A DNA stretch of 7,897 nucleotides from Verrucomicrobiota bacterium (GTDB taxonomy: Bacteria; Verrucomicrobiota; Verrucomicrobiia; Limisphaerales; JAHEOI01). The notes below the pieces were generated by a model. The model saw only the letters and a list, made by a program, of their open reading frames with translations. It did not search any database and was not told where the DNA came from. The stretch lies in contig JAHEOI010000064.1 of NCBI GenBank assembly GCA_018610125.1, forward strand, positions 1-7,897. Reading direction: 5' to 3'. Below, piece after piece: positions 1 through 6,091 of the stretch. Numbering within the stretch: position 1 is the stretch's first letter; each line of letters begins with the position of its first letter. Both the position numbers and the translations under genes were made by a program.

Positions 1-93
1 GAGCGAGTAGCGCTTGAGAGAGTGGAGCCTGAGTGAGCAGGGACCGCTTAAATCGGGATTTCGGAGACGTGAGGAAAAGAGGCAAGGGAATTG

Positions 94-1032
94 ATGCATT
101 CGGATGCTGAATCGGAAGCAAGGGATTGGTTGAAGCGACGCCGCCGTATCCCAAGATCCTTTAAGGATTTGACAGCCACCAATGCCTTCAGTCCACGGAA
201 GTTTTTCCATGAAATGGTCTGGAAGGCGCTCCTGACGAAGCGGATTGGCAAGCATCGGGAGCCGGACTTCCCCAAATTGAAGGAGGGTGAGGTCGCCATC
301 ACCTGGATCGGTCATGCGTCGTTTCTACTGCAATTCACCGATCTGAATGTTTTGATCGATCCGAATTTTGCCAATTGGCTGTTCCTCTTAAAGCGGATCA
401 AGCGGGCGGGAGTGAAGCTGGATCATCTGCCTCCTATCGATTTGGTATTGTTGACGCATGCGCACTTCGATCATTTCCATAAGCCGACGCTGCGTAAGCT
501 GCCGACGCCCAAGCTGGGGGTGATGCCTTGGGGGGTTGGCGAGCTGGCTCGTGATCTTGGGTTTGGACGTGTGATCGAGCTGGAGTGGTGGGAAAGCTTT
601 GTCCATGGCAATTGGGGAGTCGTCTTTACCCCAAGCAAGCATTGGGGGGCGCGCACAATCCATGATGCCCATCGCGGCTATGGGGGGTTTGTCTTGGAGC
701 ACCAGGGACGCAAGATTTATCATGCGGGTGACAGTGCTTACTTCCAAGGCTTCAAAGAGATCGGCGCTCGGCATGCTCCCGAAATTGCGTTGCTCCCGAT
801 CGGCACCTATTACCCGGAACAGTTCCGAAAGGTGCATATGGGACCGGACGAAGCCGTGCAAGCCTTCAAGGACTTGAAGGCGCAATGGCTGGTCCCGATG
901 CACTTCGGCACCTTCAAGCTTTCATTCGAGGAGATGGATGAGCCCCCCCGTTGGCTGCAAGAGCTCGTGAGTAATCACGGCCTCGGGAACAATCTTAAGT
1001 TCCTCGAAGAGGGCCTCCCTCATGTGTTTTGA
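94..1032 (+). CDS. MBL-fold metal-dependent hydrolase, NAPE-PLD/UlaG-like
   Basis: A probable cytoplasmic zinc hydrolase of the metallo-beta-lactamase fold (COG2220-like, the group holding NAPE-PLD and UlaG). About 312 residues, a full-length single domain. Counting from the TTG at 91, the sequence shows TWIGHASFL (71-79), the metal motif THAHFDH (122-128; H123, H125, D127, H128), HAGDSAYF (211-218; the bridging Asp is D214) and PMHFGTF (269-275; H271). All expected metal ligands are present, so it should be active. The N-terminal 50 residues are basic, with RRRR near residue 17, and show no signal peptide. ATG at 94 is chosen, with AAGGG at 84-88 as ribosome site. TTG at 91, served by AGAGG at 78-82, is equally possible. 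It stands alone, converging on the menaquinone genes. The substrate cannot be read from the sequence: phospholipase, lactonase and other phosphodiester-type activities all occur in this group. Family call sure, function open. Confidence 0.88.
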   Translation: MHSDAESEARDWLKRRRRIPRSFKDLTATNAFSPRKFFHEMVWKALLTKRIGKHREPDFPKLKEGEVAITWIGHASFLLQFTDLNVLIDPNFANWLFLLKRIKRAGVKLDHLPPIDLVLLTHAHFDHFHKPTLRKLPTPKLGVMPWGVGELARDLGFGRVIELEWWESFVHGNWGVVFTPSKHWGARTIHDAHRGYGGFVLEHQGRKIYHAGDSAYFQGFKEIGARHAPEIALLPIGTYYPEQFRKVHMGPDEAVQAFKDLKAQWLVPMHFGTFKLSFEEMDEPPRWLQELVSNHGLGNNLKFLEEGLPHVF

Positions 1033-1072
1033 GCGGATGACGGGCTGAGGCGGAAATCGAATTTTTAGCCGT

Positions 1073-1097
1073 TGCGGTAGACCGCACTCCGCTGCGG
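1073..1097. other. Overlapping small hairpins between convergent genes
   Basis: In the 75-bp gap between the convergent hydrolase and mqnA stops, TGCGG (1073-1077) can pair with CCGCA (1082-1086) over a 4-base loop. The same CCGCA can instead pair with a second TGCGG (1093-1097) over a 6-base loop. The two hairpins are mutually exclusive. Neither is followed by a clear T-run on either strand, so this is not a classical intrinsic terminator. It may help end both transcripts or be a remnant of a dispersed repeat. Confidence 0.3.
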
Positions 1098-1107
1098 GCC
1101 GATTCTC

Positions 1108-1935
1108 CTATCGAACAAAGGGAGGAATATGCGTCGGCTTGCCCAGGTGCTTGGTTAAGAGGTTCGCAAAATGCTGAAGTCCTTGTTTCTCGGCGGCTCC
1201 AAGATCGTACGAGAGGTGATGAGTCAGATACTCGGTACGGAAGCGGCGATCATACTCCGCTCGCGATCGGATGATTGCATCGAGGTGAGTCAGGCCGTCC
1301 CGCTTGGCGTTTTGTAGGGCGCCTCGCAATCGAGCGTCATGCGTCCCACGGCGTAACGCCCAGACGGCAAACACGAACGGGAGGCCGGTTACGGTGCGCC
1401 AATCCCCACCCAAGTCGAGAATCTCATGCGGATGACTCCGATGTAGGAAATCGATCGCCTGATTTCCGATGAGCAGCAGATTGTCCGGCATCGGATCGGG
1501 CGAATAACCGGGAAGGGGGTGAAAGCTGGGAAAGAGGTCCCTTTCAGCCAGGAGGACACGGAGAAGATAGATGCTGGTGTAAGAGGCGGGATCGCAAAAG
1601 ACCTCGGTGATCGACTCCAACGGAGGCGTGTAGGCCAGAAAGACACTTTTGGCGGGACCGTCCGAGGCGATCGCGATGTCATCCAGGATGTCGTAACCCT
1701 CCTCGAACAAGGTTTCGGTGACGCTCACGAGCCCGGCTTCAAGCTCGCCTTGGCGCAATAGCTCGGCCAGGTGTGACGGCGGTGCCACAGTAAGCTCCTT
1801 CTCCAGCCCGTAAGTCAACGGCAGGGCATTGAGGTAGGGCACGGTGCCCACGCGGTGGCTTCCCAGTTTGGTGTGACTGGGTGGCGTCCCCGCGGCGGCG
1901 GGAGTCTTATCTCGATAGCTCAAAGGGGCTCCCAA
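1108..1935 (-). CDS. mqnA: Chorismate dehydratase MqnA (futalosine pathway)
   Basis: Catalyses the first committed step of the futalosine route to menaquinone: dehydration of chorismate to 3-[(1-carboxyvinyl)oxy]benzoate, in the cytoplasm. The protein has the periplasmic-binding-protein-like fold of the MqnA/MqnD family. Visible marks are VPYLNALPLTYGL (32-44), the Glu-rich GELEAGLVSVTET stretch (63-75), DGPAKSVFLA, LLLIGNQAIDFLH and LPFVFAVWALRRG. VPYLNALPL and FVFAVWA are typical of MqnA. It is the last gene of the mqnP-mqnE-mqnA run, 44 bp after the mqnE stop, and probably co-transcribed. The start is uncertain. TTG at 1935 gives 275 residues but has no ribosome site and adds about 28 residues before the usual family start. 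GTG at 1851, with GGGAAG seven bases upstream, would begin MGTVPYLN and fits the family better. Family assignment is strong. Confidence 0.93.
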   Translation of the reverse strand: MGAPLSYRDKTPAAAGTPPSHTKLGSHRVGTVPYLNALPLTYGLEKELTVAPPSHLAELLRQGELEAGLVSVTETLFEEGYDILDDIAIASDGPAKSVFLAYTPPLESITEVFCDPASYTSIYLLRVLLAERDLFPSFHPLPGYSPDPMPDNLLLIGNQAIDFLHRSHPHEILDLGGDWRTVTGLPFVFAVWALRRGTHDARLRGALQNAKRDGLTHLDAIIRSRAEYDRRFRTEYLTHHLSYDLGAAEKQGLQHFANLLTKHLGKPTHIPPFVR

Positions 1936-1979
1936 TGCTGAGGACGGAATTTCCGTAACGCCGATGGCCCTTCGCCGGT

Positions 1980-3146
1980 TTAGGAATCCGAGAGAACCGG
2001 GTCGCCCGATGACTTGGCCGAATCCACCGGTTGCTCGGGCTCGCTTGTCTCCTCCCCGATCTTGATCGGCTCGTAAAAGGTGTCACGCTGCACCGGCGTG
2101 CGTCCCGCCTCGCGGATCGAGCTGATCATTTCCTGCTCGGTCTGCAATTGAGGCGACGTCGCACCGGCCATGTGGAAGATCTTTTCTTCAACGATCGTCC
2201 CGTGAATATCGTCTGCGCCGTAGCTCAAGGCGACTTGAGCCAGTTGGGTCCCCAAGCCGATCCAGTAAGCGGTGATATGATCGATGTTATCCAAAAAGAT
2301 TCGACTGACCGCAATGGTGCGGAGTGAATCGTAGCCCGTCGGGGGATGACGGACATCGATCTCGTTGTTGTCGGGCTGATAAGGAAGCGGGATGAATCCG
2401 GTAAAGCCGCCGGTCTCATCCTGGAGATGTCGGAGCCGGCTCAAGTGATCGACGCGATGCTCGGGGGACTCGATATGGCCATATAGCATCGTGCAGGTGC
2501 TGCGTCCGCCTAGCTGATGCCAGCTCCGATGCACATCCAAGTATTCTTCCGCGGATTCTTTACCTCGGGCGATGGCGGCGCGAATGTCCGGATGAAAGAT
2601 TTCGGCGCCGCCCCCTGTGAGGGAGCTCAATCCGGCTTCCTTGAGGGTAAGCAGGGTCTCTGTCACATCCTTTTTCGCCAGCCATGCCAAGTGCAGGATC
2701 TCGATCGCGGTAAAGCATTTCAGCCGCAGTCGATCGTCCACGGCCTTGAGTGCCTGAAGCATCTCGACATAGTGACTGAAAGGGAGGGAGGGGTGCAGCC
2801 CGCCGACGATATGAAGCTCGGTGACCCCGAGGTCGACCGCTTCTTTGGCCTTTTGGATCATCTCCTCAATCGAGTGCTGAAATCCGTCCGCATCGCGTTT
2901 TTTTCGGGAAAACGCGCAGAATTGACAGCTCAGGATGCAATAGTTGGAGTAGTTGATGTAGCGATTGAGGATATACGTGGCGTGCCTTCCATTCTTCCGT
3001 TGGCAGACCAAATTCGCCAAAGCCCCGACAGCGTTCAAGTCGCTTGTCTCGAAGAGACGGAGCGCGTCGCCCTCGGAAATCCTTTCCCCCGCAAGGAGCT
3101 TCTCGTAAATGTCGTAGAGATCACTCTTCTTTAGATAAAATTTCAT
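1980..3146 (-). CDS. mqnE: Aminofutalosine synthase MqnE (radical SAM)
   Basis: Radical SAM enzyme that adds the adenosyl radical to the MqnA product to give 6-amino-6-deoxyfutalosine, the second step of the futalosine pathway. The 388-residue protein carries the cluster-binding motif CILSCQFC (C70, C74, C77), GVTELHIVGGLHP (107-119), KCFTAIEI (143-150) and LSSLTGGGAEIFH (173-185), followed by CTMLYGHIE. GGGAEIF together with TAIEI favours MqnE over the related MqnC and the CofH/CofG enzymes. The last 25 or so residues (EETSEPEQPVDSAKSSGDP region) are a polar, probably disordered tail that makes it slightly longer than usual. The ATG at 3146 overlaps the mqnP stop by ATGA, and no strong ribosome site precedes it, so translational coupling to mqnP is likely. 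Placement directly before mqnA agrees with the two enzymes acting in sequence. Confidence 0.94.
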   Translation of the reverse strand: MKFYLKKSDLYDIYEKLLAGERISEGDALRLFETSDLNAVGALANLVCQRKNGRHATYILNRYINYSNYCILSCQFCAFSRKKRDADGFQHSIEEMIQKAKEAVDLGVTELHIVGGLHPSLPFSHYVEMLQALKAVDDRLRLKCFTAIEILHLAWLAKKDVTETLLTLKEAGLSSLTGGGAEIFHPDIRAAIARGKESAEEYLDVHRSWHQLGGRSTCTMLYGHIESPEHRVDHLSRLRHLQDETGGFTGFIPLPYQPDNNEIDVRHPPTGYDSLRTIAVSRIFLDNIDHITAYWIGLGTQLAQVALSYGADDIHGTIVEEKIFHMAGATSPQLQTEQEMISSIREAGRTPVQRDTFYEPIKIGEETSEPEQPVDSAKSSGDPVLSDS

Positions 3147-4093
3147 TGGGCTGTCCGAATTCCCGGAAAAATGACTTCAGTTAGCACAACCACCAAGAAA
3201 ACAACACTGATCAAGGCGTTCAACCGAAAGAATGCCATGTTGACCCATTTTAGTGGCCGCCTCTTGGCCAGCCAATGTTCCAGCAATAAGCTGAAAAGGA
3301 TCACGATCAAACCGATGAAATATGCCACCCCAAACCCCGACAGCAACCCGAACACGACCAAGCCCGCCCACATGAGCAAATGTGAAAGCCGCGCAAAATT
3401 CAATGCCGTTTCAATTCCCCAGCGGACAACCAGCGAGTGCAAGCCATGCCGACGATCAAACTCGTAATCCTGCGTCGCGTAGATGATATCGAAGCCGATC
3501 AGCCAAAACACGATGGAAACACCGAGGGTGAAGGGGACCAAAAAGCTGTCCCGCAACGGGACCAATGTGATGGAGCCCTCGACCGCAAGCCAGGCCCCGA
3601 TTGGCGCCAGGCCAAGGGCGATCCCGAGAAAGACGTGGGTGAAGTCGGTGAAGCGCTTGGTCAATGAGTAGAAGCAGGCAAAAAACAGCACGAGGGGAGA
3701 GAGGTAAAAGCAAAGCGGATTAATGAAATAGGCGGTGGCGATAAAGGCGCAACCGCTCGCGATGCAAAGAAACCATGCCTCGCCGAGACCGATTTCGCCG
3801 GTCACAAGATGGCGCTTTGCAGTGCGCGGGTTGAAACGGTCCCAATCCCGATCGACAATCCGATTGAAGGCCATGGCACAAGTGCGTGCTGTAACCAACG
3901 CCAAGAGAATCAAGCCAAAGAGCTTCCAACCGGGCCATCCCCGCGTCTCACGCGCCGCGATCGCCATCGAGGCCAGCGCAAACGGGAGCGCAAAAACGGT
4001 GTGAGAAAACTTCACAAACTCGCCCCACTTCCCGACCCTCTCCAAGAACGACGGACGAGTGCGTTTGGCGTCTGAAGTTTCCGGCTCACTCAT
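3143..4093 (-). CDS. mqnP: UbiA-family prenyltransferase, menaquinone-type MqnP
   Basis: Integral-membrane prenyltransferase of the UbiA superfamily. From the neighbours I infer the futalosine-pathway member that attaches the polyprenyl chain to the carboxylated dihydroxynaphthoate. Both Asp-rich motifs binding Mg-diphosphate are intact: NRIVDRDWD (77-85; N77, D81, D85) and DIIYATQDYEFD (202-213; D202, D209, D213). Several long hydrophobic segments agree with a polytopic membrane protein of about 316 residues, normal for the family. The start chosen is ATG at 4093 (MSEPETSD), preceded by a weak GGAAG; TTG at 4108 would add five residues and has no better signal. It overlaps mqnE by four bases. 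It lies about 300 bp downstream of ubiX, separated by repeat DNA. A 4-hydroxybenzoate prenyltransferase for ubiquinone is the alternative, but adjacency to mqnE and mqnA argues against it. Confidence 0.9.
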   Translation of the reverse strand: MSEPETSDAKRTRPSFLERVGKWGEFVKFSHTVFALPFALASMAIAARETRGWPGWKLFGLILLALVTARTCAMAFNRIVDRDWDRFNPRTAKRHLVTGEIGLGEAWFLCIASGCAFIATAYFINPLCFYLSPLVLFFACFYSLTKRFTDFTHVFLGIALGLAPIGAWLAVEGSITLVPLRDSFLVPFTLGVSIVFWLIGFDIIYATQDYEFDRRHGLHSLVVRWGIETALNFARLSHLLMWAGLVVFGLLSGFGVAYFIGLIVILFSLLLEHWLAKRRPLKWVNMAFFRLNALISVVFLVVVLTEVIFPGIRTAQ

Positions 4094-4156
4094 GGCTTCC
4101 AAGCTCAATGCATCTCATAATAGGCGGTCGTATCGGCGAAATTCAAGTGTGGGGAC

Positions 4157-4285
4157 GTCGGAGGGGGCTTCAGGCGCCCGAGCCAGAGTAGCCCTTTACC
4201 CGCGCTAGATTTGGGGGACCGTCTACCCGGGGCGGCGGTGCCCTTGCCCCGGGCTACATTGATTCGCCCTTTCAGGGCTGGAAGA
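4157..4285. repeat. Palindromic intergenic repeat block, REP-like
   Basis: The 304-bp stretch between mqnP and ubiX holds no credible gene. Within it, CCCGGGGC (4226-4233) and GCCCCGGG (4246-4253) form a perfect 8-bp inverted repeat around 12 bases, and GCCCT (4266-4270) and AGGGC (4274-4278) form a second short hairpin over TTC. Neither has a T-run after it. Read on the minus strand, AGCCCTGAAAGGGCGAA followed by GTAGCCCGGGGC resembles a dispersed repeat I recall from Planctomycetes and Verrucomicrobia intergenic regions. That resemblance is from memory, the outer limits are approximate, and only one copy lies in this window, so dispersal cannot be shown here. Confidence 0.5.
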
Positions 4286-4319
4286 AAGGCGTCCGCCGAA
4301 ATCGGAATGGGGCGAGGTC

Positions 4320-4389
4320 AGCCCTAAGCCCTAAGCCCTAAGCTCTTAGCCCTTAGCCCTTAGCCCTTAGCCCTTAGCTCTTAGCCCCC
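4320..4389. repeat. Tandem heptamer array, ten units, G4-forming pattern
   Basis: Ten consecutive 7-base units are visible on the plus strand: AGCCCTA three times (4320-4340), AGCTCTT (4341-4347), AGCCCTT four times (4348-4375), AGCTCTT (4376-4382) and a degenerate AGCCCCC (4383-4389). The change from CTA to CTT units creates the dyad CTAAG-CT-CTTAG at 4338-4349. On the minus strand, which is the sense strand for ubiX-mqnP, the four middle units read GGG-CTAA four times, meeting the usual four-tract G-quadruplex pattern, with more GGG runs on both sides. The array begins 8 bp after the ubiX stop, so it would be in the transcript if ubiX and mqnP are co-transcribed. Seven is not a multiple of three and stops fall in the array, so it is non-coding. 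Copy number probably varies between strains through slippage. Confidence 0.93.
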
Positions 4390-4395
4390 TCCTTA
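4388..4395 (-). promoter_or_regulatory. Strong Shine-Dalgarno sequence without a start codon
   Basis: Read on the minus strand, TAAGGAGG lies two bases after the ubiX stop codon, an almost complete match to the 16S anti-Shine-Dalgarno complement. No ATG, GTG or TTG occurs at working distance after it: the heptamer array (CTAAGAGCTAAGGG...) follows at once. It may be the former ribosome site of the next operon gene, cut off from mqnP by the repeat DNA, or simply a chance purine run formed by the array end. Confidence 0.45.
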
Positions 4396-4397
4396 CG

Positions 4398-4958
4398 TTA
4401 GTCCTCCCCTTTATCCGGCCAGCGCGGCATCAGGAGCTGTGGTAGGCCGAGATGATCCAACACGCGGGCAATGACGGTGTCGATCACCTCCTGGACGGTG
4501 GCGGGATTGCTGTAAAAGGAAGGATTGGCCGGGATCAACGTGGCGCCGGCAAGCAACAAGAGCTCGTAGTTTTTGACGTGCACCAGGCTCAGCGGGGTCT
4601 CGCGAGGTGCCAGGATCAATTTCCGCTTTTCCTTCATCATCACATCCGCTGTTCGGAGTAAGACATTCTCGCTCGAGCCATGCGCGATGCGACCCAGCGT
4701 CCCCATGCTGCAGGGAATGACGACCATCGCATCCAATGGATTGCTCCCGCTGGCAAAGCCGACATGCATGCTTTTGAGGCCATGCTGTCGGGTGCCTTTC
4801 GGGAGGGAGAGCCCGCCCGGCAGTTCCTCGTTGACGACCGAGCGGGCGTATTCGGTCAAAACCACATGGATCTCGTGGGCTTCCGGGTCTAAGTTCTCCA
4901 GAAGTCTTTGGGCGTAAAGCGCGCCGCTGGCGCCGGTGATGCCAATTAATATCTTCAC
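4398..4958 (-). CDS. ubiX: UbiX-family flavin prenyltransferase
   Basis: Makes prenylated FMN from FMN and a dimethylallyl (pyro)phosphate, the cofactor of UbiD-type decarboxylases; cytoplasmic. The 186 residues match the family length. Visible motifs are the flavin-binding N-terminus ILIGITGASGALYA (3-16), VIPCSMGTLGRIAHG (80-94), R102-x-A-D105, LAPRETPLS (116-124) and the C-terminal PANPSFYSNPATVQEVID segment. Its place upstream of mqnP-mqnE-mqnA suggests it serves the decarboxylase of the futalosine pathway, and it may be the member called MqnM in that pathway. No ubiD homologue is in the window. The start is GTG at 4958 (MKILIGITG); no other in-frame start and no Shine-Dalgarno sequence precede it. 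The divergent epimerase begins 14 bp away, so its promoter must overlap that gene or it is nearly leaderless. Family call is secure. Confidence 0.94.
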   Translation of the reverse strand: MKILIGITGASGALYAQRLLENLDPEAHEIHVVLTEYARSVVNEELPGGLSLPKGTRQHGLKSMHVGFASGSNPLDAMVVIPCSMGTLGRIAHGSSENVLLRTADVMMKEKRKLILAPRETPLSLVHVKNYELLLLAGATLIPANPSFYSNPATVQEVIDTVIARVLDHLGLPQLLMPRWPDKGED

Positions 4959-4972
4959 TGTAGTGTTAAATA

Positions 4973-5983
4973 ATGAGCCAGGTGATGAACGCGCAACCTC
5001 AAATCGTGGTGACCGGCGGTGCCGGCTTTATCGGGTCCCACCTCGTGGAACGTCTGCTTCGAGAGTCTTACCGCGTGGTTGTGGTCGATGACTTCTCCAC
5101 CGGGGACGTCGCGAACCTCGCCTCCGTCGAAGACCACCCGAGTCTCCTCGTGCTTCAAAGTCGTGTTTCCGAGTGCAAAGGCTTCGAGGCCTTGGTCGAA
5201 TCGAGTGAGGCGGTCTTTCACCTGGCTGCCGCGGTCGGGGTCGAGCTTGTCGTCCGATCCCCCGTGCATACTGTACGGACAAATCTTGGGGAAACCGAGG
5301 TGGTCTTGGAGGCGGCACGCCGACAAAGGACACCGGTCGTGCTGGCCTCCACTTCCGAGGTCTATGGCCGGAGTGAAAAGGAGTCTTTCGATGAGCGCGA
5401 TGACCTGATTATCGGGGCTCCGTACGTTGGACGATGGGGGTATGCGTGCTCCAAGCTGATGGATGAATTCCTTGCAATGGCCTTTTTTCGGGAAGCGGGG
5501 GTGCCGGTGGTCATCGTGCGCCTTTTCAATACAGTCGGTCCCCGACAGACGGGACGTTATGGGATGGTGCTGCCAAGATTCATTGAAGCGGCCAAGGCGG
5601 ACCGCCCGCTGCGTGTCTTCGGGGACGGTCATCAAACGCGATGCTTTTGCTACGTTCAGGATACCGTCGAAGCCCTCATTCGACTCCAACGTGACCCCCA
5701 AGCAGCGGGCGAAATCTTCAATATCGGGAGCACAGAGGAAGTCTCGATTCGAGGACTTGCCGAACGAGTCATCCAGCTCGTCGGATCCGGCTCCTCAATC
5801 GAGCTGGTCCCCTACAATGAGGCTTATGAGCCCGGATTTGAGGATATGCCACGCCGAAAGCCGATAACCGACAAGCTCTACCGAACCACCGGATTTCAAC
5901 CCAAGACGACCCTGGATGAGATTATCGCATTAACCGCGCCCCCACTCGGCCACTCCGATGCTCCCCACCTCCCCCTTCCTTGA
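4973..5983 (+). CDS. NAD-dependent nucleotide-sugar epimerase/dehydratase
   Basis: Extended short-chain dehydrogenase that should act on a nucleotide sugar, for example UDP-glucose/galactose 4-epimerisation or UDP-glucuronate decarboxylation, for envelope or exopolysaccharide synthesis. The 336 residues are a complete enzyme. Rossmann motif VTGGAGFIG (13-21) and acidic D39/D40 after VVVV indicate NAD preference. ASTSEVYG (125-132) supplies the catalytic Ser/Thr, and GYACSK gives the Tyr157-Lys161 pair. RLFNTVGPRQTGRYGMVLPRF and NIGSTEEVSIRGLAERV are normal substrate-domain segments. The stretch RWGYACSKLMDEFLA resembles the UDP-glucuronate decarboxylase/GalE-like branch, but I cannot fix the substrate. 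No ribosome site precedes ATG 4973. ATG 4985 (fifth residue) is the alternative and would leave all motifs intact. It is divergent from ubiX with 14 bp between starts and has no visible link to the quinone pathway. The final 15 residues are a Pro/His-rich tail. Confidence 0.9.
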   Translation: MSQVMNAQPQIVVTGGAGFIGSHLVERLLRESYRVVVVDDFSTGDVANLASVEDHPSLLVLQSRVSECKGFEALVESSEAVFHLAAAVGVELVVRSPVHTVRTNLGETEVVLEAARRQRTPVVLASTSEVYGRSEKESFDERDDLIIGAPYVGRWGYACSKLMDEFLAMAFFREAGVPVVIVRLFNTVGPRQTGRYGMVLPRFIEAAKADRPLRVFGDGHQTRCFCYVQDTVEALIRLQRDPQAAGEIFNIGSTEEVSIRGLAERVIQLVGSGSSIELVPYNEAYEPGFEDMPRRKPITDKLYRTTGFQPKTTLDEIIALTAPPLGHSDAPHLPLP

Positions 5984-6091
5984 CGCCCGCAATAGTACGT
6001 GTAAGTATGATTGCAGCATTGGCAGGGGGATGGGTTAAGTGTGCCCATGTCTTGGTGTCGACTGAAATGGATGAGATCGCTCTGCAGTAGC

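Noticed and set aside
1..36. Possible tail of an upstream plus-strand gene (ERVALERVEPE then TGA)
   Set aside because: Only eleven codons are visible and nothing confirms the frame, so it cannot be separated from chance.
388..903. 171-codon minus-strand frame opposite the MBL hydrolase
   Set aside because: Covers the conserved metal-binding region of the real gene in antisense; no family signal.
1944..1956. ACGGAA-T-TTCCGT inverted repeat between mqnE and mqnA
   Set aside because: A single short dyad with a one-base centre, no second copy and no T-run. It could be an operator but chance is as likely.
2517..3134. 205-codon plus-strand frame opposite mqnE
   Set aside because: Antisense to the radical SAM cluster and core of mqnE; no recognisable domain.
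4226..4253. GC palindrome as an intrinsic terminator after ubiX
   Set aside because: No T-run follows the stem on the minus strand, and the stem lies about 145 bp past the ubiX stop within repeat-like DNA.
4320..4389. Heptamer array as a CRISPR or telomere-type end
   Set aside because: Units are seven bases with no spacers, and the array is internal between two intact genes. The likeness to TTAGGG repeats is only in sequence.
4955..5701. Long open frame (248 codons) on the minus strand opposite the epimerase
   Set aside because: It lies wholly antisense to a gene with intact Rossmann and catalytic motifs and also overlaps the ubiX start. Its translation resembles no family I know. It is explained by the GC-rich codon use of the true gene.
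6011..6046. TTGCAG...TTAAGT as a promoter for the propeller gene
   Set aside because: The -10-like hexamer matches the consensus at only three of six positions, too weak to report.
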